From positions 1 through 64,000 of the forward strand of contig NZ_QWVS01000059.1 in NCBI RefSeq assembly GCF_003570725.1: a DNA stretch of 64,000 nt, given 5' to 3'. This document shows, in pieces, positions 38,059 through 46,043 of this stretch (within the stretch, counting starts at the first letter, position 1; the number at the start of each line of letters is the position of its first letter). Below the pieces are notes generated by a model, which did no database searches, had not been told where the DNA came from, and worked only from the letters and a program-made list of their open reading frames with translations. This DNA comes from Peribacillus asahii (GTDB taxonomy: Bacteria > Bacillota > Bacilli > Bacillales > DSM-1321). Both the position numbers and the translations under genes were made by a program.

Positions 38059-39182
38059 TTCTTTGCTCCTTCATTAAATTGTTTTTCTTCTGCCATTAAA
38101 TGTGTAAATGTTTGGCCTTTGTTATATACACCAAATACTTTCGCTTGTAATAAAATTCGTTTCGCCCAAGAAAGGTGCGGTTTCATTTCATTCATTTTAT
38201 TAGCATACTCACTCTTCATGACTCCTACTTGACCATCGTTATAACCTAGTACGCTAGTTGCATCAAGATAATCCTCATGACTAACAACATATAATGAATG
38301 AACTGGCTTAATATGTGTCGGATGAATGACCGTTTTACCAACAAAACCATTTAACTGATCCAGCATCACTTCATTCATTAAGCCATCTAGATACGGATTA
38401 CTGCTTTGATTATTAGAAAAGAATTCCCACACTGGGCCTGAAAGCACGAATCCACTGCCACTTCGATTAAATAGATTCATAATATCTGTTAAACAATCGC
38501 GAATGACTAGAACATCATAAATACTTGTATTTACCTTCCTTCTAATACCGTATAATCCACAAAAATCCGTGGCTCCAATTCGGATATTTAATATATAAGC
38601 TTGATAAGCTTCTAATAGCTCTTTAATCTTGCTTAGAGTTTCGATTCTTGTTTCTTTATACACAATATCTGATGTCTCTAACACTGGCATACCATATAAA
38701 ACCATATCTTCTGAATTATTATTCTTTAAAATCTCTAAATAGTCTTTCCCTGCTTTATACGAAAACTTTGGAAATACATATCCAGTCAATACACGCTGAA
38801 GCCGTCCTAATTGTTGCGTAACTCTGTTCATTTGCTGCGGGCTTCTTACTCGAATAAAAATAAGAGGCAACTCTTCTACTAATACTTTTTGTTCTTCCAC
38901 AGCTTGGTTAATATTTGAAATATGCTGAATAAGCATTTGTTCTGCTTCCTCTAGTCGACTATCACCAATAGCATCTTCTAAATCAATGACGACAGAAGTA
39001 AGCTCTCTATATTTCTTTGTCACTAGCTCATCTGCAATACTCTCTCTAAGAGCTGGCATATACAAAGTAGCACCTAGCGCATAGGCTAACGTTTCCCGTT
39101 CTGTATATTTAGTAAAGGGCTCTGGTTCTTTATAGAAGATTTCTATTTTTCTTTTGGCCGATTCAACCTCAAAATGTTTCAC
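38052..39182 (-). CDS. C-C bond lyase of the HpcH/HpaI-citrate lyase fold
   Basis: About 376 residues. TIM-barrel lyase with YMPALRE near the N-terminus, an acidic VIDLEDAIG Mg-binding segment, IFIRVRSPQQM and RIGATDFCGLYG, fitting the ter-linked C-C bond lyase family related to CitE. The frame is open to 39239, but that part encodes a hairpin; the GTG at 39182 with AGGAAGG upstream gives MKHFEVES and is preferred, though the spacing is long. First gene of the metabolite module. Confidence 0.8.
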   Translation of the reverse strand: MKHFEVESAKRKIEIFYKEPEPFTKYTERETLAYALGATLYMPALRESIADELVTKKYRELTSVVIDLEDAIGDSRLEEAEQMLIQHISNINQAVEEQKVLVEELPLIFIRVRSPQQMNRVTQQLGRLQRVLTGYVFPKFSYKAGKDYLEILKNNNSEDMVLYGMPVLETSDIVYKETRIETLSKIKELLEAYQAYILNIRIGATDFCGLYGIRRKVNTSIYDVLVIRDCLTDIMNLFNRSGSGFVLSGPVWEFFSNNQSSNPYLDGLMNEVMLDQLNGFVGKTVIHPTHIKPVHSLYVVSHEDYLDATSVLGYNDGQVGVMKSEYANKMNEMKPHLSWAKRILLQAKVFGVYNKGQTFTHLMAEEKQFNEGAKKW

Positions 39183-39204
39183 AACGAAATCTACTTCCTT
39201 CCTA

Positions 39205-39240
39205 TATAAAAGGATGGCTACTGCTGAAACAGTAGCCATC
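39205..39240 (-). terminator. Terminator/attenuator hairpin between terC and the metabolite module
   Basis: GATGGCTACTG (39213-39223) pairs perfectly with CAGTAGCCATC (39230-39240), followed on the minus strand by CTTTTATAT. It sits 22-58 bases ahead of the lyase start, so module expression may be reduced relative to terD-terC. Confidence 0.6.
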
Positions 39241-39251
39241 TAGAAATATTG

Positions 39252-39303
39252 ATTCCATACTTAACAGGCAGTAATTCCCCATTAATGGAAGTTTTCCTTT
39301 ATT
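39252..39303 (-). repeat. Dispersed repeat, copy E (short)
   Basis: 52 bp in minus orientation: AATAAAGGAAAACTTCCATT, an ATGGGGA core, then TTACTGCCTGTTAAGTATGG. It overlaps the terC stop codon, as copy B overlaps that of yfhF. Confidence 0.55.
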
Positions 39304-40072
39304 CTTCTTTTGAAACAGCCGTTTCTTCTTTTATGACTCCAGCATTTTTTTTATGAATGATAATCGTAATAGCAAATGCTAGAACAATAATGGCAAAAAA
39401 CGCTTCATGCGGCAAATGGAAGCCAAACACGCTTGCCAACATTTTAGCAGCAATAATTCCAATCAAAATGAATGCTGTGTTCTCCAGCTCAGGAATTTTA
39501 TCAATTAATAGTAAGAAGAATCTAGCGACTGTACGCATTAATAAAATACCAATCATTCCACCGAGAAGAAGAACCCATACTTGATCCGAAATAGCAAATG
39601 CAGCTAGAATGGAATCTGCCGAGAAAGCAATATCCATCATTTCTACCATAATAACAGTTGCCCAAAATACGCCGAACGTACGAACTAACCAACTATTTTT
39701 ATTAAACTCTTTTGCCTCACCATCGTCATTTCCTTTTTTGCGGAAGTGACTATAACAAATCCAGCCTAAATATGCAGCACCTAATACTTTAATGAACCAA
39801 AACTTAACAAGATATACGCCAATACCGATGAATAAGAATCTGAAGACATACGCACCAAGTAATCCATACATCAACGCTTTTTTTCTTTGTTTTTCAGGAA
39901 GATGCCTAACCATAACCGCTAGTACAAGGGCATTATCAGCAGAAAGTAACCCTTCCATAATAATCAATGTCCCAATTAATCCCCATGCAACAGGATCAGT
40001 TAAAACATCTGCCCACATTCCCCAATCAAAAAACAAAGCATACGTGCTTAAAATCTGATTAATAATGTCCAA
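39299..40072 (-). CDS. yceF: TerC-family membrane protein (YceF/MeeF type)
   Basis: 257 residues and about seven helices with the paired acidic membrane motifs of TerC (MEGLLSADNALVLAVMV and a second FSADSILAAF). It is the same length as B. subtilis YceF, for which manganese export (MeeF) has been reported. It starts at TTG with GGAGG nine bases upstream. Fourth gene after three terD genes, as in yceCDEF. No manganese riboswitch precedes it here. Confidence 0.9.
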   Translation of the reverse strand: MDIINQILSTYALFFDWGMWADVLTDPVAWGLIGTLIIMEGLLSADNALVLAVMVRHLPEKQRKKALMYGLLGAYVFRFLFIGIGVYLVKFWFIKVLGAAYLGWICYSHFRKKGNDDGEAKEFNKNSWLVRTFGVFWATVIMVEMMDIAFSADSILAAFAISDQVWVLLLGGMIGILLMRTVARFFLLLIDKIPELENTAFILIGIIAAKMLASVFGFHLPHEAFFAIIVLAFAITIIIHKKNAGVIKEETAVSKEE

Positions 40073-40129
40073 AGGAAATAACCTCCGTAAAAAATGAAAT
40101 GGGATTACTCCCTATATAAATAAGAATAC

Positions 40130-40708
40130 TTATGCATCTAATCCATAAGCATTTACTAAGGCTTGCAGTCCGCCTTGGTAGCCAGCGCCAACAGCATTGA
40201 ACTTCCACTCACCTTTATTTCTATAAATCTCACAAAACACAACAGCTGTTTCAATACTAAAATCTTCTCCTAAATCAAAACGAAGCACTTCCTCGTTTGT
40301 GTCTTCATTCACAAGTCTAACAAATGCATTAGACACTTGCCCAAAGTTTTGCGAACGAACCTCCGCCTCATGAATCGTAACCGCAATCGCTACTTTCTCT
40401 ACATCATTCGGTACTTTCGCCAAATCAATCTTCAGCTGCTCGTCGTCTCCATCGCCTTCACCTGTTCTATTATCACCTGTATGAATGACAGAACCATCCG
40501 GGCTTTGTAAATTGTTGTAGAAAATAAAGTCATATTCATTGCGGCACTTTCCTGCTGCATTTAATAGAAAAGCCGAAGCATCAAGATCGTATGCTTGACC
40601 TCCATCAAACTGTTTAACATCCCAGCCTAAGCCAATCACAATATTTTGTAATGTTGGATCATTTTTTGTTAAATCAATTCGCTGGCCTTTACTTAACTGA
40701 ATAGCCAT
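40130..40708 (-). CDS. yceE: TerD-domain protein (YceE type)
   Basis: 192 residues, a single TerD domain with the calcium-binding acid-rich segments DLDASAFLL and HTGDNRTGEGDGDDE and the conserved C-terminal WKFNAVGAGYQGG. Third terD of the operon and equal in length to B. subtilis YceE. TerD proteins bind Ca2+ and contribute to tellurite, phage and envelope-stress tolerance by a mechanism not yet known. Good SD (AGGGGAG). Confidence 0.9.
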   Translation of the reverse strand: MAIQLSKGQRIDLTKNDPTLQNIVIGLGWDVKQFDGGQAYDLDASAFLLNAAGKCRNEYDFIFYNNLQSPDGSVIHTGDNRTGEGDGDDEQLKIDLAKVPNDVEKVAIAVTIHEAEVRSQNFGQVSNAFVRLVNEDTNEEVLRFDLGEDFSIETAVVFCEIYRNKGEWKFNAVGAGYQGGLQALVNAYGLDA

Positions 40709-40795
40709 GATTTATACTCCCCTATCCTGATAATATAGTTTTGAAAAATCATAACTAAGGAACAATGAGTACGATGCTCATTGTTCCTCTATTCA

Positions 40796-41380
40796 TTACC
40801 CTACTTGTAATCCAAAATCATTACATAGAGAAGCTAAACCGCCTTGGTAGCCTGAGCCGATTGCATTGAATTTCCACTCGCCGTTATGACGGTATAATTC
40901 TCCGACAACGATAGCTGTTTCAATGCTGAAGTCTTCTCCAAGATCATAGCGAATAAGTTCTTCATTAGTATCTTCATTTACAATACGAATGAACGCATTT
41001 GATACCATACCGAAGTTTTGATTACGAGCTTCTGCATCATGAATCGTAACAGTAAAAGCAATTTTCTCGATATGAGCTGGAACATCTTTAATCGCGACCT
41101 TCACTTGTTCATCGTCACCTTCACCTGCTCCAGTTAAGTTATCCCCAGTATGAACAACGGATCCATTCCCGCCTGCTGTATTATTATAGAATACAAAATC
41201 TTCTGGGCCCTTCACTTTACCAGTTGCATCCAATAAGAAGATAGAAGTATCTAAATCGAAATCTTGTCCACCATCATATTTATTTGTATCCCACCCTAAA
41301 CCAACTAGAACTTTAGAGATACCAGGGTTTGATTTTGTTAAATCAACTTTTTGACCTTTTTGTAAAGAAACTACTGCCAT
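40796..41380 (-). CDS. yceD: TerD-domain protein (YceD type)
   Basis: A 194-residue single TerD domain with [10 protein letters not shown] and [15 protein letters not shown], and the [13 protein letters not shown] end. It is closely related to the following TerD gene (a tandem duplication), separated by 87 bp. Strong SD (AGGAGG). Same order as yceC-yceD-yceE in B. subtilis. Confidence 0.9.
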   Translation of the reverse strand: MAVVSLQKGQKVDLTKSNPGISKVLVGLGWDTNKYDGGQDFDLDTSIFLLDATGKVKGPEDFVFYNNTAGGNGSVVHTGDNLTGAGEGDDEQVKVAIKDVPAHIEKIAFTVTIHDAEARNQNFGMVSNAFIRIVNEDTNEELIRYDLGEDFSIETAIVVGELYRHNGEWKFNAIGSGYQGGLASLCNDFGLQVG

Positions 41381-41457
41381 ATTAAATGACCTCCTAAATG
41401 TTAATAATATTGAAAGACAATTTTATTCTACCCTTAAGCTGTGATAAATTTATGTAA

Positions 41458-42075
41458 TTAAGTATATCGAGCAACAACTTCTGACAGATTACGATCTTTT
41501 GTTCCATCACCAATCGCATTAAACTTCCATTCACCATTATGGCGATAAATTTCACCCGTCACTAAAGTCGTTAACCCGCCGTAGTTATCCGTTAAGTTAA
41601 AGCGAGTTAATTCCTGTTTCGTTTGTGGGTTAACAATGCGAATAAAAGCGTTTTGAATCATGCCAAAATCTTGTTTTCTTCCTTCACAATCATAAATATT
41701 CACGACAAAAACAAGCTTATTATAGCAGTCTGGAACAGATTTTAAGTCAACCATAATAACTTCATCATCTCCGCTTCCATCACCTGTAAGATTATCTCCA
41801 GAATGGCGAACAGAGCCGCAGCTGCTTGTTTTATTCCCAAAATAAATCAAATCTCCTTTATTTACGATTCGGTCATTTTGCAGCAAAATAACAGACGCGT
41901 CACAATCGATATTCGCTGTTTTTGCACCGCCTCCAAAAAGCCCGCCAAACAGACCTCCACCTTTAGGAGAAGATTGATTCACAGGGTCCCAGCCTAAACC
42001 TACCATAATTTGATTTAAACTAGCATTTCCTTTAGTTAAATCAATCCGTTGACCTTTTTGTAGATTAATACTCAC
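41458..42075 (-). CDS. yceC: TerD-domain protein with Gly-rich insert (YceC type)
   Basis: 205 residues, the most divergent of the three TerD proteins. A Gly/Phe insert (about residues 38-50, GGGLFGGLFGGG) interrupts the first strand region. Ca-binding segments IDCDASVILL and HSGDNLTGDGSGDDE are retained. It starts at GTG after AAGGAG with an 11-base spacing. First gene of the operon, about 205 bp after a sigma-W-type promoter. Confidence 0.88.
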   Translation of the reverse strand: MSINLQKGQRIDLTKGNASLNQIMVGLGWDPVNQSSPKGGGLFGGLFGGGAKTANIDCDASVILLQNDRIVNKGDLIYFGNKTSSCGSVRHSGDNLTGDGSGDDEVIMVDLKSVPDCYNKLVFVVNIYDCEGRKQDFGMIQNAFIRIVNPQTKQELTRFNLTDNYGGLTTLVTGEIYRHNGEWKFNAIGDGTKDRNLSEVVARYT

Positions 42076-42280
42076 TAGCCACTCAACTCCTTACATATTT
42101 AGGATGCGCAACCATTCACGCTAGCGTGAACTCGGAACAATCATAACATCCAATTCATAGGCCTGCAACGAAAAGTACTTATAAAATTCCACTTCCAAAA
42201 ACACTTTCCCAATCCTCTATTTTCCAATTAATTAACCTATTTCATTGAAAAATTCATGCTGCCTTGCACCTTCATAACTA

Positions 42281-42308
42281 TATACGGAGATGAAAAAAAA
42301 AGGTTTCA
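42281..42308 (-). promoter_or_regulatory. Sigma-W-type ECF promoter of the ter operon
   Basis: Minus-strand TGAAAC (42303-42308), exactly 16 bases including an eight-T tract, then CGTATA (42281-42286). This fits TGAAAC-N16-CGTA; yceC is a known ECF-sigma target in B. subtilis. The 383-bp gap (42076-42458) holds only this promoter, a 205-bp leader and the terminator of the kinase gene. Confidence 0.85.
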
Positions 42309-42365
42309 AAAATTTTTCTTTTTTACGAAAGGTTTCGCTCAACAACGTCCTATAACAGAGCCTTA

Positions 42366-42434
42366 TCAAAAAAGCACCTCACAATGAAAGAATTTTGACA
42401 CAATCAAAACTTTCTCATTGCGAGGTGCTTTTTC
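42366..42434 (-). terminator. Long-stem terminator of the histidine kinase gene
   Basis: AAAAAGCACCTC pairs with GAGGTGCTTTTT and the complementarity continues inward through CAATGA/TCATTG and a TTTTGA/TCAAAA stem, about 66 bases in all, ending in a T-run. Confidence 0.85.
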
Positions 42435-42458
42435 CCTATGCTATACGATACTCTACCT

Positions 42459-43781
42459 TTAATTCGACTCACCACTTTTAGGAATCGGAATTCTAAGTGT
42501 AACAGTTGTTTCATTTATATTAGACTGAATGGAAATATCCCCACGATATTCTGTTACTAATTCTTTCACGATAAATAATCCTTGCCCTCTTACTTTTCCC
42601 TCTTGTACCTTTTTCGTCGAAAAACCACTTTTAAAAATCTTCTCTCGATTTTTGTCCGTAATCATCGGTCCTGTATTACTTACTTCAAATACATATTTAG
42701 AGTCACATACTTTACACTCAACCTGCATAAATCGTTCATTCTCAGGAAGCTCACTTGTTGCTTCAATCGCATTATCAATCACATTGGATAACAATTTAAT
42801 TAAATCCGTTGTTTTAATCCTATCAAATGAGTCATTTGCTATCTCAAATTCCGTCTCGATATTATAATTTTGAGCAGCTAGTCTCTTCACTTCCAAAAGC
42901 ACAGATAATCCAGGATTATTCACATTTAGATTCATAGAAGTAATCGAATGAATCTCTTTAGAAAGAGCACTTATATAATCTAATGCCTTTTCAAATTCTC
43001 CTAATTTAAGAAGGCCATGGATCACTTGAACATGATTGGAAAAATCATGCCGTAAAGAACGTACAGAAGCAAGTAAGGATTGAAATTCCCAATGATATGT
43101 CTCCTCCGTATCTCCTACTTTTGTTTTTAATTCATTTCGATACCATCGATGCATAATTAAAAACGCGATAAGCAGTATAACGACAAACAATCCATTAAAA
43201 ACGAAGATTGACACACTGCTTTTTATAACTTTCTCGCTAATATTATTGATTTCATCCGCACTAATATCGATGGCTAAGTAACCAATAATTTTATCTTTGT
43301 CATCCTTTATTGGGGCTCCAACCGTTAAATACTCCCCATATTCGGAATCTTCTAAAATGCTCGTATAAAACGTATGTCCTTCATAAGCCATTCTAACCTG
43401 CTTTTCCGGGACCGTGCACACTCCACCAATCGGAAACTCTAGGTTATTAGGCATCGCTGCAATCATAGCTCTAGACACTTTAGGATTATCAATCTCAAGT
43501 GTATATACATGCAAAGCTCCAGTTTTCTTTCTGGCATCATCTAAATAATGTTTGATTTCCGAATATTCCTGGTTTTTTACCGGATTTTCAAGAAAACGCT
43601 TATATGTATCTACATTCAAATGATCGGCTATAGATTTTGCCACTTCCAGCATTTGGTTAGCGTTGGATTTCTCAGTTGACTTTTTAATACTTAATATCGA
43701 AGTAAACATATTAAGCATGACGAATAATAATAATAAAAGGATAGAATATACAATTATAGATTTCAGTTTTGCACTTTTCAT
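42459..43781 (-). CDS. Orphan sensor histidine kinase, CitA/DcuS type
   Basis: 440 residues. A TM segment (about 8-30) and an extracellular sensor domain (about 35-180, Cache-like, with TVPEKQVRMAYEG) are followed by a second TM segment (about 190-212). Next come a Spo0B-like dimerisation helix with the phospho-His in LRHDFSNHVQ, and the HATPase domain (N-box LLSNVIDNAIEA, G-box RGQGLFIVKEL). The class usually senses citrate or C4-dicarboxylates with an LytTR or CitB-type regulator. No response regulator is adjacent, so partner and signal are unknown. Confidence 0.85.
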   Translation of the reverse strand: MKSAKLKSIIVYSILLLLLFVMLNMFTSILSIKKSTEKSNANQMLEVAKSIADHLNVDTYKRFLENPVKNQEYSEIKHYLDDARKKTGALHVYTLEIDNPKVSRAMIAAMPNNLEFPIGGVCTVPEKQVRMAYEGHTFYTSILEDSEYGEYLTVGAPIKDDKDKIIGYLAIDISADEINNISEKVIKSSVSIFVFNGLFVVILLIAFLIMHRWYRNELKTKVGDTEETYHWEFQSLLASVRSLRHDFSNHVQVIHGLLKLGEFEKALDYISALSKEIHSITSMNLNVNNPGLSVLLEVKRLAAQNYNIETEFEIANDSFDRIKTTDLIKLLSNVIDNAIEATSELPENERFMQVECKVCDSKYVFEVSNTGPMITDKNREKIFKSGFSTKKVQEGKVRGQGLFIVKELVTEYRGDISIQSNINETTVTLRIPIPKSGESN

Positions 43782-43997
43782 AGAAATAGTTCTACCTCAT
43801 CTCTATCAACCATCTGATAGTTAACCTTACCTTTTCATTCAGTTTACTATATTTAAGAATATAGCAACATCCTTTTCCGAAAAAATGCCGCTGCTACATC
43901 AATCGCTTTTCTAATAAAACTTGCCTGTTTATTATAATCGTTTATTTCAGATAAGTATATATCCTACTTATCCTATATGTAAAATAAATTTCTAACA

Positions 43998-44050
43998 AAA
44001 AAACAACCCCCTAATGATTGACAGATATCAAACTATCAATCATTAGGGGC
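43998..44050 (-). terminator. Terminator of the amtB operon
   Basis: CCCCTAATGATTGA (44008-44021) pairs perfectly with TCAATCATTAGGGG (44036-44049), followed on the minus strand by GTTGTTTTTTTG. Confidence 0.92.
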
Positions 44051-44061
44051 TCATTTAAGTA

Positions 44062-45357
44062 TCATTTATACATCTCATCTCGCATCTCTTTTACATCACC
44101 TCGATAAGAATAATCTTCTATTCGAATAAATTCATTATCTGCATGTGTCGCGCGTATACCATGGTAACTAATATCCAACCCTATCTCTTCCTCTTCATCT
44201 GTAGAGCGAATTGGAATCCAAATATTAATAGTTTTAAAAGCAATCCATGTTAATAAAAATCCCCAAGTACACAACGCTGTTAGCCCTAGAATTTGAACCC
44301 CTAACAAGTGCCAACTACCATCTGTAAAAAGTCCGCCTTCAGTAGCAAATAGCCCTACCGCTATCGTACCCCAAATCCCAGATACTGCATGTACAGGAAA
44401 CGCACCTACAGGGTCATCAATTCTTCTTGCTTCTAGCCAATTCGTTGCAGCCATCATCAATAACCCCGAAACAGCACCGATGATAATAGCTGCATAATCA
44501 TTTACAAAGGCACATCCAGCTGTTATTCCAACCAAACCGGCTAAAGAGCCGTTAATAACAGATGGTGCATCTGAACGTCCATAACGAAATAATGTATAAA
44601 GAAGAGTGACAGCTCCTCCTGATGCAGCAGAAAGCATCGTCACGATAGCAATATGCCCAATACGTGCATCCGTAGCCTGTAATGTACTTCCAGCATTAAA
44701 ACCAAACCATCCGAACCATAACAAAAATGCGCCGACCGATACTAATTGTAGATTACTAGGTAAGGCAACGGAACTAGAACCAAACTCAGAGAATTTTCCT
44801 TTTCGCGGACCAATTAGGATTGCTGCTGCCAATGCAGCAGAACCACCTAGTGCATGGATGACCGCAGATCCGGCAAAATCCTGCATTCCTAACTCACTTA
44901 ACCAACCGCCCCCCCAAATCCAATGACCAGCAATCGGATAAATAAAAGCCGTCATGAGAACGACATATAAAAGGTAGGCCCGGAAGTTAATTCTTTCTGC
45001 AACAGCTCCTGATACAATAGAAATTACCGCAATAACAAAAGCTCCCTGAAATAGCCAAAATGCATCTATTGAAATATTCAAATCTAAATGTGATAAATCT
45101 CCTTTTAATAAAAAGCCGCTCGTTCCGACAATTCCTAAAAAATCAGCCCCGTGCATTAAGCCAAAACCAATTAGAAAATAACAAAGTGTACCAATCGTAA
45201 TATCAGCGAACACTTTCATAATAATATTCACGCTATTCTTGGATCGAACAAAGCCTGCCTCTAATAGAGCAAATCCCCCCTCCATCAATAAAATCATCGC
45301 TGCTGTTAACACTACCCAAATTGTGTCTAAGCCTGAACTCAAGGTTTCCAGTGTCAT
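44062..45357 (-). CDS. amtB: AmtB-type ammonium transporter
   Basis: About 431 residues and 11 predicted helices. AMT marks include LLMEGGFALLEAGFVRSKNS, the twin pore histidines (AGHWIWGGGW... region and DPVGAFPVHAVSG) and FNAGS. A 50-residue acidic tail follows, longer than in B. subtilis NrgA. The ATG at 45357 follows GGAGG by 10 bases and overlaps the end of the upstream gene, so the two are coupled. No glnK/nrgB lies downstream. Confidence 0.92.
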   Translation of the reverse strand: MTLETLSSGLDTIWVVLTAAMILLMEGGFALLEAGFVRSKNSVNIIMKVFADITIGTLCYFLIGFGLMHGADFLGIVGTSGFLLKGDLSHLDLNISIDAFWLFQGAFVIAVISIVSGAVAERINFRAYLLYVVLMTAFIYPIAGHWIWGGGWLSELGMQDFAGSAVIHALGGSAALAAAILIGPRKGKFSEFGSSSVALPSNLQLVSVGAFLLWFGWFGFNAGSTLQATDARIGHIAIVTMLSAASGGAVTLLYTLFRYGRSDAPSVINGSLAGLVGITAGCAFVNDYAAIIIGAVSGLLMMAATNWLEARRIDDPVGAFPVHAVSGIWGTIAVGLFATEGGLFTDGSWHLLGVQILGLTALCTWGFLLTWIAFKTINIWIPIRSTDEEEEIGLDISYHGIRATHADNEFIRIEDYSYRGDVKEMRDEMYK

Positions 45358-45359
45358 CT

Positions 45360-45767
45360 CTAGTTGTCCTCCGTTTCTTGCCACTCCCTTAGTTCCTCTA
45401 TCAAACTAGGCGATAAGACTATTTCCCGTCTATTTGGTTCTGCTTCCAATAAGGAAAGAATACTATTTAATGCTCTAATTTTCTGCTTAATCTTTTCAAT
45501 CTCATTAAATCGTTCTTTTACATTTACTAAGTATTCCACCGCTTGATGATGACCAGGCGGACGTCCAGTAAAGAGCTTTCGAAATGTAGATAAAGATTGA
45601 TAATAAGCTTCCTCGATTCTTTTCTTCTTCTCAAATATATGGATTTTATATTTAAGCAAATCAATGTCTATTTCTTTTTTATTCTTAATCTCTTTTAATA
45701 TCGAAATTAATTCATCTGATGAAACTTCAAGAATAACAGTATTATACAACCCATCCAAAATCAACAT
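45360..45767 (-). CDS. Uncharacterised coiled-coil protein coupled to amtB
   Basis: A 135-residue soluble protein with two predicted coiled coils (about 20-60 and 80-115) joined by a TGRPPGHHQAVEYL loop. It has none of the P-II (GlnK/GlnB) motifs, yet it stands where a P-II gene would and its stop is 3 bases before the amtB start. It may be an AmtB partner; that is inference from context. SD AGGAGA, and a strong promoter lies just upstream. Confidence 0.65.
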   Translation of the reverse strand: MLILDGLYNTVILEVSSDELISILKEIKNKKEIDIDLLKYKIHIFEKKKRIEEAYYQSLSTFRKLFTGRPPGHHQAVEYLVNVKERFNEIEKIKQKIRALNSILSLLEAEPNRREIVLSPSLIEELREWQETEDN

Positions 45768-45783
45768 GATTTGTCATATCTCC

Positions 45784-45836
45784 TAACATGTAAATGTTAT
45801 ATAAAATATTATATGAATAAACCTAATATGAGTCAA
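45784..45836 (-). promoter_or_regulatory. Sigma-A promoter of the amtB operon with inverted repeat at the start site
   Basis: Minus-strand TTGACT (45831-45836), 17 bases, TATAAT (45808-45813) is a near-consensus promoter. Directly downstream is the palindrome TAACAT-GTAA-ATGTTA (45784-45799, + strand), covering the expected start site up to the SD. It could be an operator or an RNA hairpin. It does not fit TnrA or GlnR boxes. Confidence 0.75.
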
Positions 45837-45955
45837 TACTTTAAAAATTCCGACATTAATTCCAGCAATTATATTGCTGGAATCATTGTTAATCATTAGA
45901 AAAGCTCATCCATTTAGATGAGCTTACCAGCTACTTTCAAAAAAATAGGAAATAA

Positions 45956-46003
45956 AAACCCAAGTCGAGAAAAACGAATTATTTTTCTCGACTTGGGTTT
46001 TGA
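45956..46003 (-). terminator. Terminator of the M14 peptidase gene
   Basis: AAAACCCAAGTCGAGAAAA pairs with TTTTTCTCGACTTGGGTTTT around ACGAATTA. Two further small hairpins follow at 45901-45926 (AAGCTCATC/GATGAGCTT) and 45859-45888 (ATTCCAGCAAT/ATTGCTGGAAT). Confidence 0.88.
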
Positions 46004-46043
46004 GGGACTTATTAGACAGCCCTCTTTCTGCATTGCAGGTAAA

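Noticed and set aside
45784-45799. TnrA or GlnR site at the amtB promoter
   Set aside because: The inverted repeat TAACAT/ATGTTA does not fit TGTNA-type TnrA/GlnR consensus; noted only as an unassigned palindrome.
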